This document shows positions 1 through 7,923 of a stretch of 64,000 bases of DNA, in pieces. This stretch comes from Bacteroidales bacterium (lineage in GTDB: Bacteria; Bacteroidota; Bacteroidia; Bacteroidales; UBA1402). A program made the position numbers and the translations under genes. Location of the stretch: the NCBI GenBank assembly GCA_017468435.1, contig JAFUIP010000015.1:62001-126000 (forward strand), written 5' to 3'. Each line of letters begins with the position of its first letter. The stretch's first letter is position 1. Under the pieces are notes generated by a model. That model saw only the letters and a program-made list of their open reading frames with translations, was not told the origin of the DNA and searched no databases.

Positions 1-1371
1 CAAGCAGCCATGGGTCATCCCCACTCGCATCAACGTTTTGCGCACTTGTTCATCAATGGCATTTATTGGGGCATGTACAACATCACCGAACGCATAGACG
101 AAGGCTGGTGCGAAGAATATTTGGGCGGTTACGACACCGACTACGACGTTATCAAGGTAGAAGACAATCCGCAGAGCGTGGTGGCCAATAGCGGCACCAT
201 GGCCAATTGGGAAGCCCTTTTTGCGTTCAGCGAGGCCCAGGCAAGCGAAAGCAACTACCAGGAAATAGAACGCCTGCTCGACATAGAAAATTTCATCGAC
301 TACATGATCATCAACATTTACGGCGGCAACACCGACTGGGATCGTCACAATTGGCTGGCCGTCTATAATGCCATCGAGCCGAACGAAGGATTCAAGATGC
401 TTTGCTGGGATTCCGAACACGTGCTGAAAGACCTGAACCAGGATGTCGGTCTGGGAGAAATGCGCGATCTTTGCCCGAGCACGCTGATGCAGAACCTGTT
501 GAAGTATCCCGAATTCTGCCGTTTGGTAGGCGACCGCATTCAAAGACAATGTTATCAGGACGGCCCGCTGGAGCCAGAAAACACCCGAAAAATATGGCTG
601 CGACTTTCCGAAGAAATTTCATCGGCCTTGCATTGCGAAGCAGCCCGCTGGGGCGATTACAGACGCGATGTTCATTCGTGGAAATCAAGTCCTTACGAAT
701 TGTACACCAAGGAAACGCATTATAATCCCTTGCAAAAGGATATGTTGGAAAACATTCTGCCCTATCGTCGCGATGTGTTTGTCAATCAGATGAAAGCCCG
801 CGGATTATTTCCTGAGATTCAGGCGCCAGTCATTTACCTGAACGAGGAAGTGTATAAGGGACAAGCCATTTTCCAAAGCGACATCATCAGCCTCGACTGC
901 GAATCGGGCGACATTTATTATAGTTTGGATGGAAAGGATCCCGTGGAATGGGATGCCGATGGAAACGGACAGGTATCGGCCACGGCCAAGAAATATATGC
1001 GCCAGGAATTCATGCTCGAAGTGGATAGCTTTTGCCTGATGGCCCGCGTACAGAAAAACGGCAAATGGAGCGCGCTGAGCCAAATAGAGTTGAGCCCACA
1101 GCAGGTACAGACCTCGCTGAAAAGCCCGCAGACGGCTCATCTTTTCGAAACGGAAGCCACCCTCGTTGCCGATGGAGTCATCAGACTGAATGCCTACAGA
1201 AACCGTTTACATATTCGTCTTTTCTCTTGCAGCGGAGCTTGTCTCAGACAATGGCAAACCGAAGGACAAGAACGTCACACACTCGATATCAGCAACTTGC
1301 CGAGCGGCATCTACCTATTGCAAGCCCAAAGCGGACAAGAACAAAAACATGTCAAAATAATTTTACCATAA
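1..1371 (+). CDS. CotH-kinase family secreted protein, T9SS cargo (5' truncated)
   Basis: The frame is open from the first base, so the amino terminus lies outside the window. Near window residues 115-145 the motifs HNWLAVYN and WDSEHVL match the conserved core of the CotH kinase-like fold, known from Bacillus spore-coat protein CotH; the target of secreted Bacteroidetes versions is not established. A later segment with IYYSLDGKDP resembles a chitobiase C-terminal-like beta-sandwich. The last 70 or so residues, ending in SGIYLLQAQSGQ and a lysine-rich strand, look like a type A T9SS sorting domain, so I infer export through the T9SS whose PorU and PorV are encoded further along. The stop TAA shares one base with the next start (TAATG). 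Confidence 0.8.
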   Translation, partial: QAAMGHPHSHQRFAHLFINGIYWGMYNITERIDEGWCEEYLGGYDTDYDVIKVEDNPQSVVANSGTMANWEALFAFSEAQASESNYQEIERLLDIENFIDYMIINIYGGNTDWDRHNWLAVYNAIEPNEGFKMLCWDSEHVLKDLNQDVGLGEMRDLCPSTLMQNLLKYPEFCRLVGDRIQRQCYQDGPLEPENTRKIWLRLSEEISSALHCEAARWGDYRRDVHSWKSSPYELYTKETHYNPLQKDMLENILPYRRDVFVNQMKARGLFPEIQAPVIYLNEEVYKGQAIFQSDIISLDCESGDIYYSLDGKDPVEWDADGNGQVSATAKKYMRQEFMLEVDSFCLMARVQKNGKWSALSQIELSPQQVQTSLKSPQTAHLFETEATLVADGVIRLNAYRNRLHIRLFSCSGACLRQWQTEGQERHTLDISNLPSGIYLLQAQSGQEQKHVKIILP

Positions 1372-2483
1372 TGTATAAGAACGATCAGAGGGTTGTCCTG
1401 ACCTTAGATGCCGGTGGCACCAACTTTGTATTTTCAGCCATCAGAGGCTACGAAGAAATAGTACCCGCCTTTAGTTTGCCTTCGCATGCAGATCATTTGG
1501 ATGAATGTCTGCAAACTATTCGCGATGGATTTACCAGTGTTTTGAAAAGTTTGCAGACAATGGGTTTGCAAGCCATAGCCATCAGTTTTGCCTTTCCCGG
1601 CCCGGCCGACTTCAGGCGCGGCATCATCATGGATTTGAACAATATGCCGGCATTTCGCGGCGGCGTGCCCTTGAAAGATTATTTGGAAGACATTTTCCAT
1701 CTGCCCGTGTTCATCAACAACGATGCCGACCTTTTTGCTTACGGAGAATGCATTGCCGGTGCCCTGCCCCAGACCAACGCCCTGCTGGCAGAGAAAGGTT
1801 GCAGCAAACAGTTCAACAACCTGATAGGTTTCACTTTCGGCACCGGGTTCGGCTGCGGCATCACCAGCAACAAGGAGTTGTACATAGGCGACAACAGCAG
1901 CGCCGGCGAAATCATCATGATGCGCCACAAACATAAGAGAGATATCATCGTGGAAGAAGGCGTGAGCATACGCGCCATCAAGAGAGTCTATCACGAGCAT
2001 TGCCAGGACGAGCGCGACCTGACGCCTTACGACATTTTCCGCATAGGCAAAGGAGAGTTGGAGGGCGACAAAACGGCGGCGCTCAAAGCCTTTGAAGAAT
2101 TCGGCGAAGTGGCCGGCGACGGCATTGCCCAAGCCATCACCCTGCTGGACGGTCTTATCGTGTTGGGCGGCGGTCTTTGCGGCGGCAAGGAACTGTTCAT
2201 GCCCGCACTGCTCAACGAACTCAACGGCAACGACATTTACGACTTAGACGGCCGCCGCAAAGACCGCCTCCGCATGAAAGTCTTCAACCTCGACGACGAA
2301 GCCGGTCTCGAAGCCTTCTGTGCCAGCAAGACGAAACAAATCCCCGTTCCCGGCAGCCAACGCTTTGTCGAATACGATCCTGTGAAACGTTTGGGCATTG
2401 TCTTTTCGAAACTCGGCACCAGCAAAGCCACCTCCATAGGCGCCTACGCATTCGCTCTGCACGAATTAGACAAAAAGCAATAA
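1371..2483 (+). CDS. ROK family protein (sugar kinase-like)
   Basis: A 370-residue cytoplasmic protein. The start is set at the ATG that overlaps the upstream stop by one base; an open extension further upstream only reads through the CotH gene in another frame. The N-terminal LTLDAGGTN is the ROK/hexokinase phosphate-binding motif, and FGTGFGCGI and LLDGLIVLGGG are the later ATP-site glycine motifs. The Cys-rich zinc motif of canonical ROK kinases and NagC-type repressors is not visible; that position reads IIMMRHKHKRD. No helix-turn-helix precedes the kinase fold, so a kinase is likelier than a repressor. The substrate cannot be read from the sequence. The one-base overlap suggests translational coupling with the CotH-type gene. 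Confidence 0.8.
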   Translation: MYKNDQRVVLTLDAGGTNFVFSAIRGYEEIVPAFSLPSHADHLDECLQTIRDGFTSVLKSLQTMGLQAIAISFAFPGPADFRRGIIMDLNNMPAFRGGVPLKDYLEDIFHLPVFINNDADLFAYGECIAGALPQTNALLAEKGCSKQFNNLIGFTFGTGFGCGITSNKELYIGDNSSAGEIIMMRHKHKRDIIVEEGVSIRAIKRVYHEHCQDERDLTPYDIFRIGKGELEGDKTAALKAFEEFGEVAGDGIAQAITLLDGLIVLGGGLCGGKELFMPALLNELNGNDIYDLDGRRKDRLRMKVFNLDDEAGLEAFCASKTKQIPVPGSQRFVEYDPVKRLGIVFSKLGTSKATSIGAYAFALHELDKKQ

Positions 2484-2493
2484 ATCACAGCGT

Positions 2494-4161
2494 ATGAAAA
2501 CAAAGATCTTAATCCTTCTCATATCGCTTTCTTTGCTTGCTGTTTTCTGCGCCTGCACGCCGCGAGAACAGCGCAGCATGAGCCCGCGTGAAACACTTTC
2601 CCGCGCCGAGGCCCTGATGACGCAAGCACCCGACTCGGCGCTGATGCTGCTCGAAGACCTGAGCAAGGGCGCGCTCCGTGGCCGCGAAAACCGCGCCCAC
2701 TTCGCGCTGCTCTACTCGCAAGCCTTAGACAAAAACTACATCGACCGCAACAACGACTCCATCATCCGCATGGCGGTAGATTACTACGCTCCTCGCAAGG
2801 ATAATAATCGCAAAATGCTGGCTTACTACTATTTAGGCCGCGTGCAGTACAATGCCAAAGAGTATCAGAAAGCGATTGTTAGTTTAATGCAGGCCGAAGA
2901 AGCAGCAAAACTTTCCAGGGATAATTTTTATCTCGGCCTAATTTATCGATCGATGTCTGATATCCATAGCGATATTTATAATTTCACTGAAGCCCTTCAA
3001 TATGCTAGAAACTCTTACAATAGCTTTACTCTTAGTGACAATCAACACTATGCTGATTGGAGTATATGGAGTCTTGGTCGTGCGTTTCATAATTCTGCTC
3101 AATACGATAGCAGCATCGTGTATTCCAAGCAAGTAATAGATCTTGCACAAGCTCGTCAAGACAACGTTTTACTTGGCGATGCCTTAAGCTTGTTAGGAAA
3201 TTCATATGCAGCGAATCGCCAATACCAAGACGCTATTCAAGTATTTAATCAATTGATAGACTTAGGAACAACTCCATTAACAGCGAGTAACTACTTTTTA
3301 CTGGGATTATCCTATTTGAAAACCGGAAAAAACAGTGAGGCAAACCACTGTATGGAAATCTTATCGACACTTAATCCCTCTCAAAAATGGTTGTCGTATG
3401 AAATAAAAAGATACAACAAAGAATATAAGACTGCGCTTGAATCATTAGAGCATGAGGTAAACGCCATTAATCAAAAATTCTCAAAACTTATCAATCAAAA
3501 CGTTACACAAGCTACCAAAAATTTCTTGCGCTACGAAAACCAGTTACAGGAAGAGGCATTGAAACAAGCTAAGCTTTCTAGAGCCCTCCTTATCCTTAGT
3601 ATCATCTTTTGCATTGTTTTCATCGTATTAGCAGCCTACATTGTACAACAACGCATAAAAGCCAAAAATTTGGCTATCGTCGAATATATGGATAAGGTGC
3701 AGGATTTGGAATCAAGTCTTCACTTTAATTTAGCACGTTATTCAGAAAATAAAGCCAAAATTAATACCCAAATCCATGAGTTGTTTGCTAAAGAATTCTC
3801 TACGATAGACAAACTTTGTACGATTTATTTTGAAATGCATCCAACAAGGAATGAAAAAGAAGCTATCTATAAAGAAGTGACAAAAGAGATTGAAAAACTA
3901 AGTGGAGATATTGTCCATTTAGAGAAAATGATAAATAAATACAAAGATGATATTATGGTAAAATTCCAACATGAGTTTCCAAAAACAACTAAACTAGATT
4001 TACGTTTGCTTTGCTATTTCTTTGCCGGATTCTCTGCTAAATCTATTAGTATTTTCACAGGAAATCCTTTAGATACCATTTATAAAAGAAAATCAAGATT
4101 AAGGGCAAAAATTTCTAAATCAAATAGTATATATAAGGATTTTTTTCTATCAGAGTTGTAA
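2494..4161 (+). CDS. TPR membrane regulator with C-terminal HTH
   Basis: A 555-residue protein with a lipobox-like signal (LLAVFCAC), about 300 residues of TPR-type helices, one membrane helix near residues 364-384, a coiled coil, and a C-terminal helix-turn-helix (about 500-540, LRLLCYFFAGFSAKSISIF followed by basic residues). Proteins of this layout are common one-component membrane regulators in Bacteroidales. The two small secreted DUF3244-type genes just downstream are plausible targets (inference). The first 380 bases are GC-rich like the neighbouring genes, but from about 2880 onward the gene is strongly AT-rich, as if the sensor and output part had been replaced by recombination. Confidence 0.7.
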   Translation: MKTKILILLISLSLLAVFCACTPREQRSMSPRETLSRAEALMTQAPDSALMLLEDLSKGALRGRENRAHFALLYSQALDKNYIDRNNDSIIRMAVDYYAPRKDNNRKMLAYYYLGRVQYNAKEYQKAIVSLMQAEEAAKLSRDNFYLGLIYRSMSDIHSDIYNFTEALQYARNSYNSFTLSDNQHYADWSIWSLGRAFHNSAQYDSSIVYSKQVIDLAQARQDNVLLGDALSLLGNSYAANRQYQDAIQVFNQLIDLGTTPLTASNYFLLGLSYLKTGKNSEANHCMEILSTLNPSQKWLSYEIKRYNKEYKTALESLEHEVNAINQKFSKLINQNVTQATKNFLRYENQLQEEALKQAKLSRALLILSIIFCIVFIVLAAYIVQQRIKAKNLAIVEYMDKVQDLESSLHFNLARYSENKAKINTQIHELFAKEFSTIDKLCTIYFEMHPTRNEKEAIYKEVTKEIEKLSGDIVHLEKMINKYKDDIMVKFQHEFPKTTKLDLRLLCYFFAGFSAKSISIFTGNPLDTIYKRKSRLRAKISKSNSIYKDFFLSEL

Positions 4162-4215
4162 TAATCTTCTATATATCAATGTGTTATATTAATATCTGAT
4201 ATTCTATTTTTTCTA

Positions 4216-4223
4216 GGGGGGGG
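4216..4223. repeat. Run of eight G in an AT-rich intergenic region
   Basis: Eight consecutive G lie 54 bases after the regulator stop, in otherwise AT-rich DNA. Such runs are prone to slippage, but this one is outside any gene and far from the next promoter, so an effect is only speculative. Confidence 0.6.
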
Positions 4224-4235
4224 TAATTGTCAGAT

Positions 4236-4316
4236 TATCAGTTGATTATAAAATAATTAGAGAGTATGTCAGATTTTAAAATCTGACATACTCTCTAATT
4301 ATTTGTTCTACTGATA
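4236..4316. terminator. Long palindrome, probable bidirectional terminator
   Basis: Positions 4251-4304 form a perfect 54-base palindrome with 27-base arms and no spacer. A further seven-base pair (TATCAGT at 4236-4242 and ACTGATA at 4310-4316) encloses it. RNA from either strand would fold into one long hairpin. A terminator for the regulator gene is the simplest reading, but no long U-tract follows and the arms are far longer than needed, so a small mobile palindrome is an alternative. Confidence 0.55.
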
Positions 4317-4357
4317 GTTACATTGTAATTATGTCAGGCTGTTTTTTGCCTTTTTTC

Positions 4358-4388
4358 TTGGCAAGCAATATTGGGTGTCATAGTTTTG
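4358..4388 (+). promoter_or_regulatory. Bacteroidetes-type promoter for the DUF3244 pair
   Basis: TTGG at 4358-4361, a 19-base spacer, then TAGTTTTG at 4381-4388 match the Bacteroidetes sigma-70 pattern. The start codon follows 31 bases later. Confidence 0.75.
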
Positions 4389-4419
4389 CGTACAAGTTAA
4401 ACATGTAAAAATCCTAATT

Positions 4420-4803
4420 ATGAGACGCTTTTATCTCTCGCTAGTGGTATCTCTATTTGCAGCCATAGTATTAATCGCAAATGAGTCTTCAGAGTCTTCA
4501 GGTAACATTACTCAAATTCCATTACTGCCTACTGAAACAGAGAACTCACCAAATCTACCCCGCACCCTCGTTCAAGACATCGAAGCCTACCATACTAATA
4601 CTATGGTATATCTCACTTTCAACGAGAACTTGGGCCAGGCAAACATTGTTATCACCAACGCTAACACAGGTGCTCAAGTTGAAACTTCCGTACCTACCAA
4701 TTGTAGCAACGTTCAGGTGGATATCAGCAGCCTCGGCCAGGGTGATTTCGAGATTGTTATCAACACAGCAGAAGGCATCTATACCGGGGCATTCTGCTTA
4801 TAA
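4420..4803 (+). CDS. Small secreted DUF3244-type protein
   Basis: A 127-residue protein with a signal peptide (about 1-21) and a short beta-sandwich-like mature part. The pattern TMVYLTFNENLGQANIVITN, then an interrupted VQVDISSLGQG and FEIVINTAEG is what I recognise as DUF3244, a family of small Bacteroidales secreted proteins of unknown function. It is the first gene behind a clear promoter and is followed 12 bases later by a second protein with the same layout. Membership is recognised by pattern, not by search. Confidence 0.7.
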   Translation: MRRFYLSLVVSLFAAIVLIANESSESSGNITQIPLLPTETENSPNLPRTLVQDIEAYHTNTMVYLTFNENLGQANIVITNANTGAQVETSVPTNCSNVQVDISSLGQGDFEIVINTAEGIYTGAFCL

Positions 4804-4815
4804 TCCTATTCACAA

Positions 4816-5265
4816 ATGATGAGGACATATTGTATCCTACTCTCTTTCATCGCTTTACTGAGTGTCAGCGCCGAAGAGCAAGTGTTTTGCAACGACAGCA
4901 ACATCTATTGCGTCAATCCGGCGCTACACCTAAAGCCACTGTTGGTAGAGCACGAAAAACGATTATTGCCGATGTTGCCACTAAACGCCTACTACAATGA
5001 TAGTTTAGTGGTTGTGGAAATGATGGGCGATATTGGCCGGGCGCAACTCATCATAACAGATTTAGATACTCGAACCACGATAAGCAAACCCTTGGTTTAC
5101 ACAATACATCCCGACTCTGTTGTCAGTCAAAGATTTCAATACGAATCGATACGATTGTTCTCCAAACCGCGAAGTTGTCTATTGCAGATCAAAACCGAAA
5201 ATGGCGATATTTTTTCTGCCGACTTCGGTAATGAAAACTACATTCTCGTCGATCCGCCAATGTGA
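4816..5265 (+). CDS. Second small secreted DUF3244-like protein
   Basis: A 149-residue protein with a signal peptide (about 1-19, cleavage after VSA). The mature part repeats the layout of the preceding gene: a hydrophobic strand (DSLVVVEMMGDIGRAQLIIT), a threonine-rich turn, and a final strand (SCLLQIKTENGDIFSADFG). It is more diverged and its family assignment is weaker. Two adjacent ATG codons (4816 and 4819) are possible starts. It is probably co-transcribed with the preceding gene, 12 bases away. Confidence 0.6.
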   Translation: MMRTYCILLSFIALLSVSAEEQVFCNDSNIYCVNPALHLKPLLVEHEKRLLPMLPLNAYYNDSLVVVEMMGDIGRAQLIITDLDTRTTISKPLVYTIHPDSVVSQRFQYESIRLFSKPRSCLLQIKTENGDIFSADFGNENYILVDPPM

Positions 5266-5311
5266 GCCGTGTGAAACAACAACAAATTAATTATTTATAA
5301 AACAAAACATT

Positions 5312-6313
5312 ATGAAAAATCTCTCATCAATTTTACTGGGTATTTTCTGTTTGGCTCTTGCCGGATTGACCTTCAGCTCTTGCCGCGGCAACGAAGGCGG
5401 CGAAGAAGAAATCAAGCCCGATTATAATCCGGAAATCAGCACCTGGTATAAGGAATTCGAATCGATTAAGCAAACGGGCACATTCGGCCTTTGCTGGGGA
5501 CATAGTCTGCGAATTCCCGAACTCAAACTCAACGATTACACTTACAAAGGTATTTGCGACACGCCCGAAAAACTTGCCCAGTTGCGCGAAGATATCTTCA
5601 GCGACGAAACTTATTTTCCGGCCTACAGAGGCAGCCTGGATGTGTTTAGCTTAGAAACCTGGAATCAGATGCTTGCGAACGAGCCAGACAACATTGATCC
5701 AGATTGGTGGAGACCTCAGATATACATGTTCTTGCAGGAAGAGCCGGAAGTGGTCGAATTACATTGGACTTACAATGACAACCTAAGTTTTACAACCTAC
5801 GCGCTGGTATCGCCTTTCAAAATTATTTACGATAATATTTTGAGTTTCCTTATTTATTACTATGGATCCAAAAGCACCAAATCTACAGAAATGGAAAGAA
5901 GGGTTCTTCCCACCAAATCATCTTCTGAAGACGGTGGCGCAAATTCAAATAATGAAATCTCTCACACTGAATATCACAAGGTTGTGTTTTATTTGGGCAA
6001 CAAAGAATATTACTCTCAAGTCTCTTGTACATTGTCTGGAGAAAAAATAAATGACGACCAAATTGTTAAAGACAGAGAGTTAGATACAGATAACAATGTG
6101 GAAGGGAGTAATTATCAATCGAAAGAAGGTATTACCGAAAAATATTTTACCGAGGGCTCTGGTGGTTCTGTATCCTATGACTACGCTTGTGGAATTGCAA
6201 ATGCCTCAAACTCTGTATCCTTGACATATGAGGAAGGCGAATATACTTTTTTAGGCTCATATATAACTAAAGATTGGGGATCTCATGCCATTCTTGCAAA
6301 TGAAATGGACTAA
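5312..6313 (+). CDS. Lipoprotein of unknown function
   Basis: A 333-residue protein with a clear lipoprotein signal (lipobox FSSC, Cys about residue 24) followed by an acidic GGEEE stretch, a pattern often linked to surface exposure of Bacteroidetes lipoproteins. I recognise no domain. The first half contains many Trp and aromatic residues. The second half, from about base 5850, is AT-rich and rich in Ser, Asn and Tyr, and reads like a different module joined to the first. It sits 47 bases after the DUF3244-like gene and 10 bases before the O-antigen ligase-like gene, so co-transcription is likely. Confidence 0.6.
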   Translation: MKNLSSILLGIFCLALAGLTFSSCRGNEGGEEEIKPDYNPEISTWYKEFESIKQTGTFGLCWGHSLRIPELKLNDYTYKGICDTPEKLAQLREDIFSDETYFPAYRGSLDVFSLETWNQMLANEPDNIDPDWWRPQIYMFLQEEPEVVELHWTYNDNLSFTTYALVSPFKIIYDNILSFLIYYYGSKSTKSTEMERRVLPTKSSSEDGGANSNNEISHTEYHKVVFYLGNKEYYSQVSCTLSGEKINDDQIVKDRELDTDNNVEGSNYQSKEGITEKYFTEGSGGSVSYDYACGIANASNSVSLTYEEGEYTFLGSYITKDWGSHAILANEMD

Positions 6314-6322
6314 AATAATCTT

Positions 6323-7915
6323 ATGAGATACTTGATTCTCATAGTATTGGCGCTTGTGGGTGCGACGTGGTTGGATGCTTCGGCGTGGATGAATGATGCT
6401 TCCATTGCCGGCAGGATGTATTGGGTGAACATCTGTTTTTGTCTGGCTGCCGTCATCTATGCAGTAGAAAGTCTTTGTGGAAGAAAAGAGAAAGTCATAA
6501 GCATACAAATCATATCCTCTATCGTGTTGGGCAATGCCTTTGCGCAAGCAATGTACGGCATTGCCCAATTTTTCTACCTCATTCCTTCCTCGGGCAGTTT
6601 TCGCATGATGGGAAGCTTCGACAATCCGGCCGGATTGTCGATTTGTCTGAGTCTTAGTCTGCCCTTTGCTTTGAATCTGATTCATGGTAAAAAGTGGCAG
6701 CAAATAATCGCTTGGGCAGCCTCTCTTCCGATAGTGCTTGCCATTGTTCTTTGCGGCATGCGCTCCGGCATCTTGGCTCTTGTGGCAATAATGGCATTGT
6801 CTTTGTTTCATTTTCTTCCCAAAAGACGCAAAGCCATTCTTCGTGTCGCTGTTGTTTCTTTGTTGATTCTTCTGCCTAGTCTGTATATACTGAAGAAAGA
6901 CTCTGCCGACGGCCGCCTGCTCATTTGGCGTTGCGGTGTAGATATGGTCTTGGATAAACCTCTTTTCGGACATGGCACCGGGGCCTTTCGTGCGCATTAC
7001 ATGGATTATCAGGCAGACTTTTTCAAGCAACATCCAAACAGTCATTTTGCGGTTTTGGCCGACAATGTGCAACAGCCCTTCAATGAATACCTCGGATTGG
7101 CGATTCATCATGGCTTGGCGGGGCTGTTTCTTTTGTTTGTCATGATGTTTATTCTGTGGAAGGCATATAAAGACAGTCTTCGCCGTGAAGAAAGTTTCTC
7201 CGCTTTGCTTTCTTTGGTGGCATTGGCTCTTATCGCATTGTTTTCTTATCCGGGCATGTATGCCTTTTCCCGGGTGATGATGCTTGTCTGCTGTATCATC
7301 CTGATTGGCAATGCTTCGTGGACTTGGAAAGGAGAACTTGCCAAGAGAAAAAACGGGGATGTTCTTGTCGCTCTTGTCCTTTTGCCGTGTTCGCTCGGCG
7401 CCGGACTTAAACTCTCGCAAGACATCGCGGCCGAGGTGAAGTGGAAAAAGGCCACGCAGACAGCCTACACCTCACAAACGCAACATTGGATGAATCTGTA
7501 CCAAGATTTGGAGAAACAACTCTCGCAGCATCCTTTCTTTCTCTACAACTACAGCGCACAACTCTACTTGAGTGGTCGTTACGAGGACTGCATTGTCAAG
7601 GCCATGGATTGTCGCCGCTATTGGGCCGACTACGATGTGGAGATGCTCATTGCGCAGGCTTACGAAAAACTGCAACAAGACGATTTGGCCGAGGCGTATT
7701 TTATCCATGCCTCAAACATGTGTCCCAACCGATTCTTTCCGCTGTATTATCTCATGAATCTTTATCAACGCAAAGGTGATAGTGCACGTACTCGAGATAT
7801 GGCCGACAAGATTATCACCAAGCCTGTGAAGGTTCCATCTTCTGAGGTATCGAGAATGCGACAGGAGGCTAAGAAGATTTTGCAAAGCAACAAAAACGAC
7901 CATTATCCTAGATAA
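6323..7915 (+). CDS. O-antigen ligase/polymerase-like membrane protein with TPR tail
   Basis: A 530-residue protein with about ten hydrophobic helices in residues 1-360, then a soluble C-terminal region of TPR-type helices (about 380-520). The segment with VLCGMRSGILALVAI and the large loop containing HPNSHFAVLADNVQQPFNEY, just before the last helices, are typical of the Wzy_C/O-antigen ligase family, which joins or polymerises surface glycans on the periplasmic face of the inner membrane. No other glycan-assembly gene is nearby, so the substrate is unknown. It is probably translated together with the transglutaminase-like gene that follows after 8 bases. Confidence 0.75.
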   Translation: MRYLILIVLALVGATWLDASAWMNDASIAGRMYWVNICFCLAAVIYAVESLCGRKEKVISIQIISSIVLGNAFAQAMYGIAQFFYLIPSSGSFRMMGSFDNPAGLSICLSLSLPFALNLIHGKKWQQIIAWAASLPIVLAIVLCGMRSGILALVAIMALSLFHFLPKRRKAILRVAVVSLLILLPSLYILKKDSADGRLLIWRCGVDMVLDKPLFGHGTGAFRAHYMDYQADFFKQHPNSHFAVLADNVQQPFNEYLGLAIHHGLAGLFLLFVMMFILWKAYKDSLRREESFSALLSLVALALIALFSYPGMYAFSRVMMLVCCIILIGNASWTWKGELAKRKNGDVLVALVLLPCSLGAGLKLSQDIAAEVKWKKATQTAYTSQTQHWMNLYQDLEKQLSQHPFFLYNYSAQLYLSGRYEDCIVKAMDCRRYWADYDVEMLIAQAYEKLQQDDLAEAYFIHASNMCPNRFFPLYYLMNLYQRKGDSARTRDMADKIITKPVKVPSSEVSRMRQEAKKILQSNKNDHYPR

Positions 7916-7923
7916 AAACAGTG

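Noticed and set aside
1032..1370. Extended start for the ROK gene
   Set aside because: The extension would overlap 340 bases of the CotH gene, and the real start is marked by the TAATG overlap.
6257..7420. 387-codon minus-strand frame opposite the O-antigen ligase-like gene
   Set aside because: No recognisable domain, extreme Gln/His/Lys composition, and it fully overlaps a clear membrane protein gene.
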